A stretch of 64,000 nucleotides of DNA from Pseudomonadales bacterium (GCA_022822135.1 JAJECH010000025.1:1-64000), one strand, 5' to 3'; positions 16,688-26,293 are shown, numbered from the stretch's first letter. Program-made: numbers and translations. Notes: generated from the sequence alone by a model not told the origin.

Positions 16688-18049
16688 GTGTTAAACCTAG
16701 TTGCAATTAACGCCGCATACATCGTAGCTGCGGGATTATTTATCTTTGGCTTAAAGATGCTTGGGCATCCGGCATCTGCGCGTCGAGGCAATTTCCTGTC
16801 AGCGCTAGGCATGCTGATCGCTATCGTCGTGACGCTTCTTTCCGAAGGCATCCTTACCTGGTATTGGATAACGATCTGTGCATTGATCGGCGCAGTCATC
16901 GGGGCAGCCGCTGCTAGATTAGTTGCAATGACTGCGATGCCTGAAATGGTCGCGGTTTTTAATGGGTTTGGTGGCGCTGCCAGTCTCTTAGTCGCGTGGG
17001 CAGCGTTGTTTGAATCTCATAGTCTGTTCGTTGCGATCACTGTCACACTTTCGGTCGTCATCGGTGGCGTGACTTTTGCGGGTAGTGTCATCGCTTGGGG
17101 CAAACTATCAGAAGTCATGACTTCTCGAGCGATCGTCTTCAACGGTCAGCGCATCGTTAACTCGTTGATACTACTGGCATTACTCGCATGCGCCGTCATG
17201 TTTTGCCTTGAGCCTTCGGCTCAATCACCCTATCTCTATGGTGTCATCGCTTTAGCGCTCATTCTCGGGATTTTCGTGGTGATCCCCATCGGTGGTGCGG
17301 ACATGCCCGTGGTGATCTCACTGTTAAACAGTTACTCCGGTTTGGCAGCATGTGCGGCAGGATTCGCCATTAACAACATCATCCTCATTGTTGCGGGTTC
17401 GTTGGTAGGCGCTGCTGGCATCATCCTGACCAACATCATGTGCAAGGCAATGAACCGCTCGTTAGGCAATGTGCTGTTTAGCGGGTTCGGTGCAGTGAAA
17501 ACTGCGACGAAGGTTGAAGGTGAAGTCAAACCTATCTCCGCGGGTGATGCCTATCTAATTCTTGAAGCTGCCAACTCCGTCACGTTCGTACCAGGATATG
17601 GCATGGCAGTCGCGCAAGCACAGCACGTTGTATGCGAACTCGGCGAGTTACTTGAGGCGCACGGTTGTGAGGTTAGCTACGCCATTCACCCGGTCGCTGG
17701 ACGTATGCCGGGTCACATGAATGTGTTACTTGCAGAAGCGAATGTGTCCTACGACCAATTAGTAGAGATGGCCGACATCAACCCACGATTACCATCCATT
17801 GATGTCGCCGTGGTTATTGGTGCAAATGATGTTGTAAACCCGTCAGCCAGAGATGACGAAGGTAGTCCGATCTACGGCATGCCCATCATCAATGTCGATG
17901 AAGCGAAGACAGTTTTTGTCTTGAAACGCTCGATGGCATCGGGATTTGCGGGTGTCGATAACCCATTGTTCATGGGGTCGAATACGCGCATGTTGTTCGG
18001 TGACGCGAAAGCGTCCATTTCAGAGATCATTAGCGAGTTCAAGCCTTAA
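16688..18049 (+). CDS. pntB: NAD(P) transhydrogenase beta subunit
   Basis: The 453-residue beta subunit has an N-terminal membrane domain of about eight segments (residues 1-260) and a C-terminal NADP(H)-binding domain III. The latter shows VPGYGMAVAQAQH, ANVSYDQLVEM, VVIGANDVVNPSA and VLKRSMASGFAGVDNPLF, all standard for PntB. It completes the complex with pntAA and pntAB in the inner membrane. The start is a GTG 12 bases after the pntAB stop. Confidence 0.95.
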   Translation: MLNLVAINAAYIVAAGLFIFGLKMLGHPASARRGNFLSALGMLIAIVVTLLSEGILTWYWITICALIGAVIGAAAARLVAMTAMPEMVAVFNGFGGAASLLVAWAALFESHSLFVAITVTLSVVIGGVTFAGSVIAWGKLSEVMTSRAIVFNGQRIVNSLILLALLACAVMFCLEPSAQSPYLYGVIALALILGIFVVIPIGGADMPVVISLLNSYSGLAACAAGFAINNIILIVAGSLVGAAGIILTNIMCKAMNRSLGNVLFSGFGAVKTATKVEGEVKPISAGDAYLILEAANSVTFVPGYGMAVAQAQHVVCELGELLEAHGCEVSYAIHPVAGRMPGHMNVLLAEANVSYDQLVEMADINPRLPSIDVAVVIGANDVVNPSARDDEGSPIYGMPIINVDEAKTVFVLKRSMASGFAGVDNPLFMGSNTRMLFGDAKASISEIISEFKP

Positions 18050-18185
18050 TCTGCTCATTCGCGTCGATCACTAAAGCGCACAATAGTTCGCTTGGTTAAC
18101 AATCGTATTCCTAAGCGCATAATGCGATTTGCTTAACGTAGACACCAAATGCGTCTATGGTTACTTTCTTTATTTACAAAAAGCG

Positions 18186-19646
18186 ATGAGCACATCTCAA
18201 ACCCCGATTCGTAATCCTCTTTTTTGGTATTGGTCATCTGCATCAGCTGCGTTCGGTATTAAGAACAACGCGTTTAGTTACTTACTGCTCCCGTTTACGA
18301 CGCAAGTTCTCGGTATGCCTGGCTACGTGGCTGCAAGTGCGCTAGGTGTTGCAATGCTCTGGGATGCCGTGAGTGATCTTATCTTAGGTCACTGGTCAGA
18401 CAAGACCTCGTCTCGATTAGGTCGGCGACACCCGTTCATGTACGCCGCATTAATTCTCTTGCCGCTGTCATTCTGGGGCATGTTTAACCCATTAATGGAA
18501 TTAACCGACGAGTTGATGTTCTGGTACGTACTCGTCTTCGCCATTTTGATTCGTACAGCAACAACCCTCGTAGAGGTGCCATCCATTGCGCAATTACCCG
18601 AGCTAGTTTCGCAGTATGAACGCCGAAGTGAATGGCTATCAATGCGCCATGCGTTCGGATGGCTGGGTGGAAATGGTCTGCACACCATCAATTTCTTTTT
18701 ATGGGTCGGTCACTATGGCATGTCGGTACATACAGGCTATGCTATTTATGCGTGGGTTGGAGCAAGCCTCATCGCCCTAACGATTCTGATCTCATCACTA
18801 GGAACACAGAAGTACTTTGCGGCACTCCCTCGACCAGAGAAAAGCCTAACCGATAACAACGTATGGGCTGTTCTAGTTCATGCTTTTAGCGAACTTGTAC
18901 AGTCGCTATCGAATAAAAACTTCGCCGTGCTTTTCTTCAACGGTCTTCTCACCGGTATTGCCGGTGGGATGCTTGCCGCCCTATATCTCTATAACACCAC
19001 CTATTTCTTTGGATTTACCGGCACACAAATCGCCATGACGGGCGTGTTTGTTCTGTTTTCGCCGCTAATCTCTATCGCGCTCATACCCAAAATCGGACGA
19101 ATATTCAGCAAACGTCAGATCGCGATGTTTGCAATCTCTTGCTTCATTCTCCTCACGCCATTCCCATACGTGATGTTTCTGTTGGGCATGTGGCCAGCAA
19201 TGGGGAGCTGGACATCACTATTTCTCTATAGTGTTTTCATCGTCATCGAGGTTGTCTGCCTGATCATAAACGGTGTCATGTTAGACTCGATGATGGCGGA
19301 CGTCGTCGAAGACAGCGAAATCGATACCAGTCGTCGCTCCGAAGGGCTTTTCTACGCTACACGCGGATTCGCTGCAAAAGCATTTTCAGCGGGAGGTATT
19401 TTTTTGGCGGGGATTATCGTGTCGATCGTTGGGATGGAGTCCTTCGTCACGGCAGCAGATATGAGCCATGATCATCGCGTCCTGCTGACGTCCTGGTTCC
19501 TCCCAATTTATTGTGGTCTTCAATTAAGTGCTATCGTATTGCTCATGTTTTATCGAATACAGAAAGAAACGCATGAGAGAAATCTAGTTACTCTTGCGGA
19601 ACGAAAGCAGTCAGTAAATGTCGCGACCTCCATGTCGGTGCCGTAA
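18186..19646 (+). CDS. MFS transporter of the glycoside-pentoside-hexuronide:cation symporter type
   Basis: The protein (486 aa from ATG 18186) has twelve hydrophobic segments and the GPH/MelB-type early motif region LWDAVSDLILGHWSDKTSSRLGRRHPFM, here cut by a membrane turn. The D-x-x-x-D near the end of helix 2 and the R-x-G-R-R-x-P loop are typical of this family, which imports sugars or related solutes with Na+ or H+. The open frame reaches TTG 18129, but ATG 18186 gives the usual short N-terminus before N-P-L-F-W. It is 80 bases beyond a separate unit (pntB) and ends before a pair of hairpins. The substrate is unknown. Confidence 0.85.
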   Translation: MSTSQTPIRNPLFWYWSSASAAFGIKNNAFSYLLLPFTTQVLGMPGYVAASALGVAMLWDAVSDLILGHWSDKTSSRLGRRHPFMYAALILLPLSFWGMFNPLMELTDELMFWYVLVFAILIRTATTLVEVPSIAQLPELVSQYERRSEWLSMRHAFGWLGGNGLHTINFFLWVGHYGMSVHTGYAIYAWVGASLIALTILISSLGTQKYFAALPRPEKSLTDNNVWAVLVHAFSELVQSLSNKNFAVLFFNGLLTGIAGGMLAALYLYNTTYFFGFTGTQIAMTGVFVLFSPLISIALIPKIGRIFSKRQIAMFAISCFILLTPFPYVMFLLGMWPAMGSWTSLFLYSVFIVIEVVCLIINGVMLDSMMADVVEDSEIDTSRRSEGLFYATRGFAAKAFSAGGIFLAGIIVSIVGMESFVTAADMSHDHRVLLTSWFLPIYCGLQLSAIVLLMFYRIQKETHERNLVTLAERKQSVNVATSMSVP

Positions 19647-19654
19647 GTGTGCGA

Positions 19655-19721
19655 AGGCCCAGATCCAATCGGTAACTGGGCCTCACAGGGAAAGGGCGCG
19701 CATCGGGGAATTAACGCCCTT
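19655..19721 (+). terminator. Two consecutive hairpins downstream of the MFS gene
   Basis: The first hairpin pairs AGGCCCAG (19655-19662) with CTGGGCCT (19676-19683). The second pairs AAGGGCG (19692-19698) with CGCCCTT (19715-19721). They start nine bases after the MFS stop. Neither is followed by a good T run. A further inverted pair, GCGGAATC at 19724 and GATTCCGC at 19790, brackets the next 60 bases, so this region is unusually rich in secondary structure. Confidence 0.55.
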
Positions 19722-20036
19722 ATGCGGAATCAACCACACACGAGAATGAAGCAAATTTCATGCCACTCCGACAATGTGGCCGCACGCCAGATTCCGCCCG
19801 CAATTTAAGCGAAGCGAATCCGCACTTGCGACCGAGACTCAAGAATTTGAGTTAATCGACAAAAATAAATCGAAAGTTCGTTTGCCCAAATATTGAGCAA
19901 CGACAAGTGAGTTGTTGGGCAATACGAGAACCTCCTTACTAGGAACAATATGTGGTTCGTTTAGGCATGGCACCTATTGTTACCCAAAGCGGACAATTTA
20001 CTAATACAAGAATTAATCAGAAAGGGATAACGCCAA
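19722..20036. other. Intergenic region before the nitroreductase gene
   Basis: No gene is visible. The segment becomes AT-rich toward 19850-20010, and AGAAAGGGATAA lies just before the nitroreductase ATG as its ribosome-binding site. A promoter probably lies here, but no convincing box pair can be picked by eye. Confidence 0.4.
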
Positions 20037-20702
20037 ATGGACCTCTACGATGTCATGCGAACCACATTTGCTGCGCGACAACACTCCGAAGACTCAATCC
20101 CCGACAGCACTGTTTATCGTATTCTCGATAACGCTCGCTTCGCACCGAGCGGCGGTAACCGACAAGGATGGCGCGTGATCATCATTCGCGATGAAGAGAA
20201 ACGGCAAGCACTTGCACCACTCATAGCACCCGTCATGCAACGGTATCGTGCAATGGTCCAAGCGGGAGAGAATCCCTACAACACAATCGAGCCTTCTTCG
20301 GTCACAGAAGTCGACGTCGCAAACCAGCAACTCCCGGACGCATTCCTCAATCAGTTCACGCAGGCTCCGGTTCTCTTGTTAGTCTTGGTCGACCTCAAAG
20401 TGGTAGCTTCGATGGATCATGAACTTGATCGAGTAGGCGTGATATCGGGAGCGTCAATCTACCCGTTCGTTTGGAACATCTTGCTCGCCGCGCGCAATGA
20501 GGGACTTGGCGGAACGCTAACCACATTCCTTTCCGCAAGCGAACCTAAAGTCAAAGAGCTCTTCGCAATTCCAGATGAATACGCAGTTTGCGCTCTGTTA
20601 CCGATAGGCAAACCGTTGAAACAACTCACTAAGTTACGTCGCAAACCCGTCTCCGATTTCACAACGGTCGACTCATTTGAAGGCATGCGCTTCGACCAAT
20701 AG
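20037..20702 (+). CDS. Nitroreductase family flavoprotein
   Basis: The 221-residue protein has the nitroreductase fold pattern: an N-terminal helix with R-T-T-F-A-A-R, then ILDNARFAPSGGNRQGWRVI, where Ser-Gly-Gly-Asn-Arg-Gln contacts FMN phosphate, and a C-terminal AVCALLPIGKP strand. The family uses FMN and NAD(P)H to reduce nitro groups, quinones, enones or flavins. It is preceded by AGAAAGGGATAA and is a separate unit from the cox-like genes that follow 58 bases later, though co-transcription is possible. The substrate is unknown. Confidence 0.88.
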   Translation: MDLYDVMRTTFAARQHSEDSIPDSTVYRILDNARFAPSGGNRQGWRVIIIRDEEKRQALAPLIAPVMQRYRAMVQAGENPYNTIEPSSVTEVDVANQQLPDAFLNQFTQAPVLLLVLVDLKVVASMDHELDRVGVISGASIYPFVWNILLAARNEGLGGTLTTFLSASEPKVKELFAIPDEYAVCALLPIGKPLKQLTKLRRKPVSDFTTVDSFEGMRFDQ

Positions 20703-20760
20703 TCACACCTTAAATTCAAATGCGTACTATGCAATCTACTTAGATGGTACGAGATAAGAA

Positions 20761-21201
20761 GTGGAAGAACGAGGTGAGTTCGTGATACCTGCGCATCCGC
20801 AGGAAGTATGGGATGCTCTACAGAAGCCAGACGTCCTTAAAGAGTGTATCGATGGTTGTGAGGAGATGACTCTAACGGAAGAGGGAATGTTTGCTTGCGT
20901 CGTCGCCATTAAAGTAGGACCGGTCAAGGCGCGATTTACGGGCACGGTCAAGATTGAAGATCCCAATCCGCCACATAGTTACTTTCTTGACGTTTCGGCA
21001 CGTGGAGGAGCCGCTGGTTTTGGCAGCGGGCGCGCTGAAGTCACACTTACTGAAGTAGCCGAAGGTACTCGTCTCAACTACGAGGTGCAAGGAACGATAG
21101 GTGGCAAACTCGCGCAAATCGGTACGCGCTTGATTCAATCATTCAGTCGCAAAATGACGCGTACGTTCTTTGACAGGTTTTCACGACGCTGGGTAGGATA
21201 A
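20761..21201 (+). CDS. CoxG-like SRPBCC protein
   Basis: The 146-residue protein is a CoxG (carbon monoxide dehydrogenase subunit G) family member of the SRPBCC/START-like fold. It shows the opening G-E-F-V-I-P-A-H-P-Q-E-V-W-D-A-L, then DVLKECIDGCEEM and a central VGPVKARFTGTVKIED strand pair. CoxG is thought to help membrane attachment or cofactor insertion of the molybdenum enzyme. Its ending (SRKMTRTFFDRFSRRW) resembles the short CoxG form without a C-terminal anchor. It starts with GTG and opens the cluster coxG-S-L-M. Confidence 0.87.
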   Translation: MEERGEFVIPAHPQEVWDALQKPDVLKECIDGCEEMTLTEEGMFACVVAIKVGPVKARFTGTVKIEDPNPPHSYFLDVSARGGAAGFGSGRAEVTLTEVAEGTRLNYEVQGTIGGKLAQIGTRLIQSFSRKMTRTFFDRFSRRWVG

Positions 21202-21258
21202 TGAGACTATCTGGTCGCTTTGACCTAGGTTCACGTCCCCGGGGGAGGAGAGGGAACA

Positions 21259-21720
21259 ATGAAAGTGGATCTCACCGTCAACGGCAGCCAACACGCTGTT
21301 GACGTAGCAGACAACGCACTACTATCTGATGTTCTACGTGAGACACTCGGTCTCACAGGTACCCATGTCGGCTGCGACACCAGTCAATGTGGCGCGTGTA
21401 CAGTTCATCTGAATGGTAGTTCCGTAAAAGCTTGCACCGTGCTTGCGGGTCAAGCCGACGGTGGCGATATCACAACGATCGAAGGCATCGCTAATGGTGA
21501 TGACCTACATCCGATGCAAGTTGCATTTCGTGCAAACCATGCTCTACAGTGTGGGTTCTGTACACCCGGCATGATCATGAGTGCCATCGACTTGGTCCAG
21601 TCCGCAGATGAACCGTTGGGCGCAGACGAGGTCCGCGAAGGGCTCGAAGGTAACTTCTGCCGCTGCACGGGCTATCACAACATCGTCAAGGCTGTGCTCG
21701 ACGCACAAGCCAATATGTAG
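21259..21720 (+). CDS. Molybdenum hydroxylase small subunit with two [2Fe-2S] clusters (CoxS-like)
   Basis: The 153-residue iron-sulfur subunit has the plant-ferredoxin-type cluster motif [16 protein letters not shown] and the helical second cluster motif [12 protein letters not shown] with CRCTGYHNI. It passes electrons from the molybdenum site on CoxL to FAD on CoxM. A very strong ribosome-binding site, GGGGGAGGAGAGGG, precedes the ATG. Size and motifs match the xanthine dehydrogenase/CO dehydrogenase family. Confidence 0.95.
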   Translation: MKVDLTVNGSQHAVDVADNALLSDVLRETLGLTGTHVGCDTSQCGACTVHLNGSSVKACTVLAGQADGGDITTIEGIANGDDLHPMQVAFRANHALQCGFCTPGMIMSAIDLVQSADEPLGADEVREGLEGNFCRCTGYHNIVKAVLDAQANM

Positions 21721-21729
21721 GAGAACGAC

Positions 21730-24081
21730 ATGGACGCTGAAACTGGTATTGGTGCATCCGTTCTTCGAAAAGAGGATGCACGTTTCATCACGGGCAAAGG
21801 TCAGTACACCGACGACATAAGCGTATTCGGTCAAACGCACTGCGTTTTTGTGCGTTCGCCACACGCCCGTGCCAAAATCAACAGCATTAACACGGATCCT
21901 GCGATGGCTGTCGATGGTGTGATTCGTGTCTTCACGGGCGATGAGTTGGTCGAGGATGGAATCGGTGACCTGCCATGTGGATGGGTGGTCAACAGTAAAG
22001 ACGGCTCACCAATGGTCTCGCCACCCCACCCACCAATCGCGACGACCGTCGTGAACTATGTCGGCGAACCTTATGCATTTGTGGTTGCCGAAACGCTTCA
22101 AGCTGCCCGTGATGGGGCCGAAGCTGTCGAGGCTGACTTTGATATTTTGGAAGCGGTCGTCGATACTGCAACTGCATCGAGCAGCACCCAAATTCACGAG
22201 AACGCGCCAAACAATCAAGCTTATGACTGGGAACTAGGCGATAAAGAGGCAACGGACGCGGCTTTCGAAAACGCTGACCATGTCACCGAGTTGGACATTA
22301 CCAACAATCGCTTGATCCCAAACGCGATTGAGCCTCGAGCCGCCCTCGGTTCGTACGACGCCGCTTCAAGTACGTACACGCTGTACACCACCTCACAAAA
22401 TCCTCATGTCGAGCGAGTCGTTCTAGCGTTGTTCGTAAACGTAGCACCTGAGGCAAATCTACGTGTGATTTCACCTGATGTTGGCGGTGGCTTCGGATCG
22501 AAGATCTTCGTTTACGCGGAAGAAACTGCGGTTATTTGGGCGTCTGCAAAAGTAGGAAGACCCATCAAGTGGCGTGCAGACCGCTCAGAATCGTTTCTAG
22601 CAGATGCACACGGACGCGATCATGTAACAAAGGCTCAGTTAGCACTCTCGTCCGACGGTGAAATGCTTGGCTTGCGAGTCAAGACGATCGCTAATATGGG
22701 TGCGTACCTTTCGACGTTCTCATCAAGCGTGCCAACCTACCTCTATGGCACGTTGATGGCTGGTCAGTACAAAACGCCTGCTATCTACGTGGAGACCCAA
22801 GCTGTCTTCACCAATACCTCACCAGTCGATGCGTATCGCGGTGCAGGTAGACCCGAGGCGACGTATGTCGTAGAACGCATCGTCGAAACCGCAGCACGCG
22901 AACTCAATATGGATCCCGTCGAGCTACGACGGAAAAACTTCATTCCGCCTGACGCGTTTCCATATCAAACACCGGTCGCGCTTGAGTACGACACCGGTAA
23001 CTATGCAGCAAGTATGAGTAAAGCACTGGAACTCGCTGATAGCGACGGCTACGCGGCGCGCAAGGCAGCGTCGGAAGCAAACGGTAAACTGCGCGGGATC
23101 GGTTACTCCTGCTACATTGAGGCGTGCGGAATCGCACCGTCTCAGCTGGTCATCTCACTAGGCGCGGGTGTCGGTTTGTTCGAATCTGCGGAAGTACGTG
23201 TAGATGTCTCCGGCTCGGTATCTGTCATGACGGGTTCACACAGTCATGGCCAGGGTCATGAGACTACTTTCGCACAGCTGGTCTCCGATCGACTCGGCAT
23301 CCCGTTCGATAGTGTCAACGTGATTCACGGAGACACTGGACGATCTGACTACGGACTTGGTACTTATGGTTCTCGCTCCATAGCGGTCGGTGGATCTGCA
23401 ATCGATAAGGCATTGGACAAGATCATTGCAAAAGGCAAGAAGATTGCCGCGCATATGTTCGAGACCACTGAGGATAAGGTCAATTTCGCGGAAGGTCAAT
23501 TCAGTTACGAAGGAAGTAACGAACCGAAGCCGTTTGCGGAGATTGCAGGAGCGGCATACATACCTGCGGTCTACCCGCTCGATGAACTTGAACCAGGTCT
23601 GTCCGAAAAGGCGTTTTACGATCCGAAGAACTTCACGTATCCTGCGGGTTCGTACGTCTGCGAGGTGGAAATCGATCCTTCGACAGGCGTAACTGAAATC
23701 CAGAAGTTCGTCGCAGTCGACGATTTCGGCAATGTCATCAATCCGATGATCGTTGAAGGTCAAGTCCACGGCGGACTGGCACAAGGGATTGGTCAAGCAC
23801 TGCTCGAGCATGGCATCTATGACGCGGACGGCAACCTTTCAACGGGTTCCTACATGGATTACACCATGCCGCGCGCGGCTGATTTACCGGACTTCGAAGT
23901 TGATATGACATCAACGCCGTGTACGCACAACCCGCTCGGGGTTAAGGGATGCGGCGAAGCCGGCGCGATCGGTTCACCTGCTGCAGTCATGAACGCGATC
24001 ACCGATGCACTAGGCGTCAAAGATGTGCCGATGCCTGCAACGCCACACACTGTGTGGGAAACCATTCAGCAAGGAGCGTAA
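21730..24081 (+). CDS. Molybdenum hydroxylase large subunit, form II CoxL-like
   Basis: The 783-residue catalytic subunit binds the molybdopterin cytosine dinucleotide cofactor. Visible parts are GIGASVLRKEDARFITG at the N-terminus, GGGFGSKIFVYAEE near the Mo site, AYRGAGRPEA from residue 368, the Q-G-Q-G-H-E-like HSHGQGHETTFAQL loop and KGCGEAGAIGSPAAV with catalytic Glu743. True form I CO dehydrogenases carry AYxCSFR in the active-site loop; AYRGAGR marks the form II group, whose substrates are mostly unknown and need not be CO. TAGGAG precedes the ATG. It is the centre of a five-gene operon. Confidence 0.93.
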   Translation: MDAETGIGASVLRKEDARFITGKGQYTDDISVFGQTHCVFVRSPHARAKINSINTDPAMAVDGVIRVFTGDELVEDGIGDLPCGWVVNSKDGSPMVSPPHPPIATTVVNYVGEPYAFVVAETLQAARDGAEAVEADFDILEAVVDTATASSSTQIHENAPNNQAYDWELGDKEATDAAFENADHVTELDITNNRLIPNAIEPRAALGSYDAASSTYTLYTTSQNPHVERVVLALFVNVAPEANLRVISPDVGGGFGSKIFVYAEETAVIWASAKVGRPIKWRADRSESFLADAHGRDHVTKAQLALSSDGEMLGLRVKTIANMGAYLSTFSSSVPTYLYGTLMAGQYKTPAIYVETQAVFTNTSPVDAYRGAGRPEATYVVERIVETAARELNMDPVELRRKNFIPPDAFPYQTPVALEYDTGNYAASMSKALELADSDGYAARKAASEANGKLRGIGYSCYIEACGIAPSQLVISLGAGVGLFESAEVRVDVSGSVSVMTGSHSHGQGHETTFAQLVSDRLGIPFDSVNVIHGDTGRSDYGLGTYGSRSIAVGGSAIDKALDKIIAKGKKIAAHMFETTEDKVNFAEGQFSYEGSNEPKPFAEIAGAAYIPAVYPLDELEPGLSEKAFYDPKNFTYPAGSYVCEVEIDPSTGVTEIQKFVAVDDFGNVINPMIVEGQVHGGLAQGIGQALLEHGIYDADGNLSTGSYMDYTMPRAADLPDFEVDMTSTPCTHNPLGVKGCGEAGAIGSPAAVMNAITDALGVKDVPMPATPHTVWETIQQGA

Positions 24082-24084
24082 GTC

Positions 24085-24870
24085 ATGTATTCATTCAACT
24101 TTCGACGCGCTTCGAATATCGAGGACGCGCAACAGATTCATCAGTCATCATCCGACGCGGTGTATGTCGCCGGTGGTATGACATTGATTCCGTCGCTGAA
24201 ACTCCGTCTTGCGAATCCCGATGATGTCGTGGATCTCAGTCAGATCGAGGGTCTTAGCGCTATCTCATCCAACGACGGTGTCGTCAGCGTAGGTGCGATG
24301 GCTCGTCACTGCGAGGTCGCTGCAACAAGTGATATACCTGCCCTTGCCTCATTGGCGAGTCGAATCGGCGATGCTCAGGTGAGAAATCGTGGAACGATCG
24401 GTGGTTCGCTGGCGAACAACGACCCATCTGCTGACTATCCTGCCGCTGTATTAGGTCTTGGTGCCACGATTCACACCAATGCCCGTGCAATCGCAGGTGA
24501 CGATTTCTTCGTCGACCTGTTCGAAACGGCGCTAGAAGATGGCGAGATCATTACGCGAGTCGACTTTCCTATACCGAAACGTGCGGCGTATGCGAAGTTC
24601 GCTAACCAAGCCTCCAAATACGCCGTAGTCGGCGTAATGGTTGCTGAGACCGACGCTGGCGTCCGTGTTGGGGTCACCGGTGCGGCTGCATGTGCGTTCA
24701 GACTTACAAGCTTTGAAGAAGCGTTGTCTGCCAATATGTCTGCCTCCGCGCTGGATGGCATTGATGTGGACAGCAGCGACTTCAATAGTGATCTACACGC
24801 ATCAGCAGCGTATCGAGGAAGTCTGGTCACAGTCATGGCAAAGCAGGCGGTGGAACAACTCGCAGCGTGA
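24085..24870 (+). CDS. Molybdenum hydroxylase FAD-binding subunit (CoxM-like)
   Basis: The 261-residue flavoprotein shows the two FAD-binding segments of the family, AGGMTLIPSLKLR near residue 30 and the RNRGTIGGSLANNDPSADYP loop near residue 100, plus the CO-dehydrogenase FAD C-terminal domain. It transfers electrons to a quinone or other acceptor. Its ATG follows the coxL-like stop by three bases with AAGGAG upstream, and its stop overlaps the GTG of the next gene. Confidence 0.94.
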   Translation: MYSFNFRRASNIEDAQQIHQSSSDAVYVAGGMTLIPSLKLRLANPDDVVDLSQIEGLSAISSNDGVVSVGAMARHCEVAATSDIPALASLASRIGDAQVRNRGTIGGSLANNDPSADYPAAVLGLGATIHTNARAIAGDDFFVDLFETALEDGEIITRVDFPIPKRAAYAKFANQASKYAVVGVMVAETDAGVRVGVTGAAACAFRLTSFEEALSANMSASALDGIDVDSSDFNSDLHASAAYRGSLVTVMAKQAVEQLAA

Positions 24871-25895
24871 CACGCATCAAGAGCTATCGATGTCACGAGA
24901 TATCGGAAGACATCGGCAGCATTCAGCTTGATGAAATCGAAATAGCTGACCCCGGACCCGAAGAGATTCAGGTCCGGGTGAAGGCTTGTGCAGTCAACTT
25001 TCCTGATCTACTCATGATTCAGGATAAGTACCAGTTCCATCCGCCTCGACCATTCGCACCTGGGGGCGAAGGTTCTGGCGTCGTTGCGAAGATTGGTGCC
25101 GATGTCACCGATTGGCGCGAAGGGGACGCGGTCGTATTTGGTAGTCGTTACGGCGGTTTTTCCGAAGCCATCAACATGTCCTCACAAGCCGCGCGACCGC
25201 TTCCCCAGCACATGGACTTCGCACAAGGCGCGTCATACAGCACTGCGTATTCAACCGCCTGGGTTGCACTCTCTCATCGTGGCCAAGTCAAAGAGGGTGA
25301 GTGGTTGCTCGTTCATGGAGCCACAGGCGGAGTCGGCCTGGCAGCCGTCGATATCGGCAAGCTACTTGGCGCTAATGTCATCGCAACCGGTGGTCGTGAC
25401 GATAAATTAGCGGTTGTCAAATCACGCGGCGCAGACGAAGTCATTAACTACACGATGCCAGACGGTTCATTAGGTGGTTTCAGAGAGCGAGTTAAAGAAA
25501 TAACCGGAACTGGCGGTGCGGATGTCGTCTTCGACCCTGTCGGCGGTGACGTTTTCGACGAAACGATGCGATGCGTGAATTTCGGCGGTCGGATCTTGAC
25601 GATCGGCTTCACAAGCGGTCGATGGCCAGAGGCGCAAGTAAACCTCGTGTTGATCAAGATGCTCTCAATCATCGGCGTACGCGCAGGCGAAATTGGCCGC
25701 CGCAATCCCGAGCTTGGTGCAAAGTTCCGGCAGGAATTGAACGAGCTCGCTCAATCGGGAAGGATCACGCCGTACGTATGCAAGGGATTTCCGCTTGAGC
25801 GTGCTGTCGATGCCATGCGAATGCTCGAACATAGAGACGTAGTCGGCAAGTGCGTGGTCACAATGAACGACTACGAATTCTCACAAGCCTCCTGA
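24867..25895 (+). CDS. NADPH:quinone oxidoreductase family protein (zinc-free MDR)
   Basis: The 342-residue protein is a medium-chain dehydrogenase/reductase of the quinone oxidoreductase type. It has the GroES-like N-terminal domain (KACAVNFPDLLMIQDKYQ, then RPFAPGGEGSGVV) and a Rossmann domain with LVHGATGGVGLAAVDIGKLLGA and HGA-type AxxGxxG. The catalytic zinc ligands of alcohol dehydrogenases are absent. It starts with a GTG that overlaps the coxM-like stop (GTGA), so it is translationally coupled. The coupling suggests it acts on the same substrate or its product, for example on an enone or quinone. Confidence 0.88.
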   Translation: MTRIKSYRCHEISEDIGSIQLDEIEIADPGPEEIQVRVKACAVNFPDLLMIQDKYQFHPPRPFAPGGEGSGVVAKIGADVTDWREGDAVVFGSRYGGFSEAINMSSQAARPLPQHMDFAQGASYSTAYSTAWVALSHRGQVKEGEWLLVHGATGGVGLAAVDIGKLLGANVIATGGRDDKLAVVKSRGADEVINYTMPDGSLGGFRERVKEITGTGGADVVFDPVGGDVFDETMRCVNFGGRILTIGFTSGRWPEAQVNLVLIKMLSIIGVRAGEIGRRNPELGAKFRQELNELAQSGRITPYVCKGFPLERAVDAMRMLEHRDVVGKCVVTMNDYEFSQAS

Positions 25896-26293
25896 TATCG
25901 AACGTTCGCTCTTGGTCCCTCAATAAGAAACCACGGATTAAGCCACAATAGACTCTATCCGCTTCGATACTTCGGATTCTTTCACTCAGCAAACACATGA
26001 GCATTAGCTCTCAACGCGCCATTCTTGCGGGGTCACGCTCTCCAGTTCGATCCTTGACTTAAAAATCCACGCTCCGAGTGCGCAAGGCAAGAACATCAAA
26101 TCCAATATCAACAATGACATTTCATGGTCCAGTACCGAGAGGTGCTCGATCACGCGCAATCCATGAAATAGGACCAGTGGAGATTAAGTGATGCTCAAAG
26201 GAAACCGCCTCTATGCACTCAGTTCCGATTTAACTATATGAGAAGACAAAGTTCGCCGATGAACGCTTAACAATGTAACGCTGACGAAGACCT
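25896..26293. other. Intergenic stretch with a possible gene remnant on the minus strand
   Basis: No complete gene is evident. On the minus strand a 59-codon frame is open from 26183 to a stop at 26004. It encodes LFHGLRVIEHLSVLDHE, a hydrophobic segment LLILDLMFLPCALGAWIF and a hydrophilic end (ELESVTPQEWRVES). It looks protein-like but has no good start codon or ribosome-binding site (TTG 26159, GTG 26153 and ATG 26120 are possible). It may be the 3' end of a decayed membrane-protein gene or a very small membrane protein. Confidence 0.35.

Noticed and set aside
20761-24870. Calling the cox-like genes carbon monoxide dehydrogenase
   Set aside because: The active-site loop is AYRGAGR, not the AYxCSFR of form I, and coxDEF maturation genes are absent, so CO oxidation is not supported.
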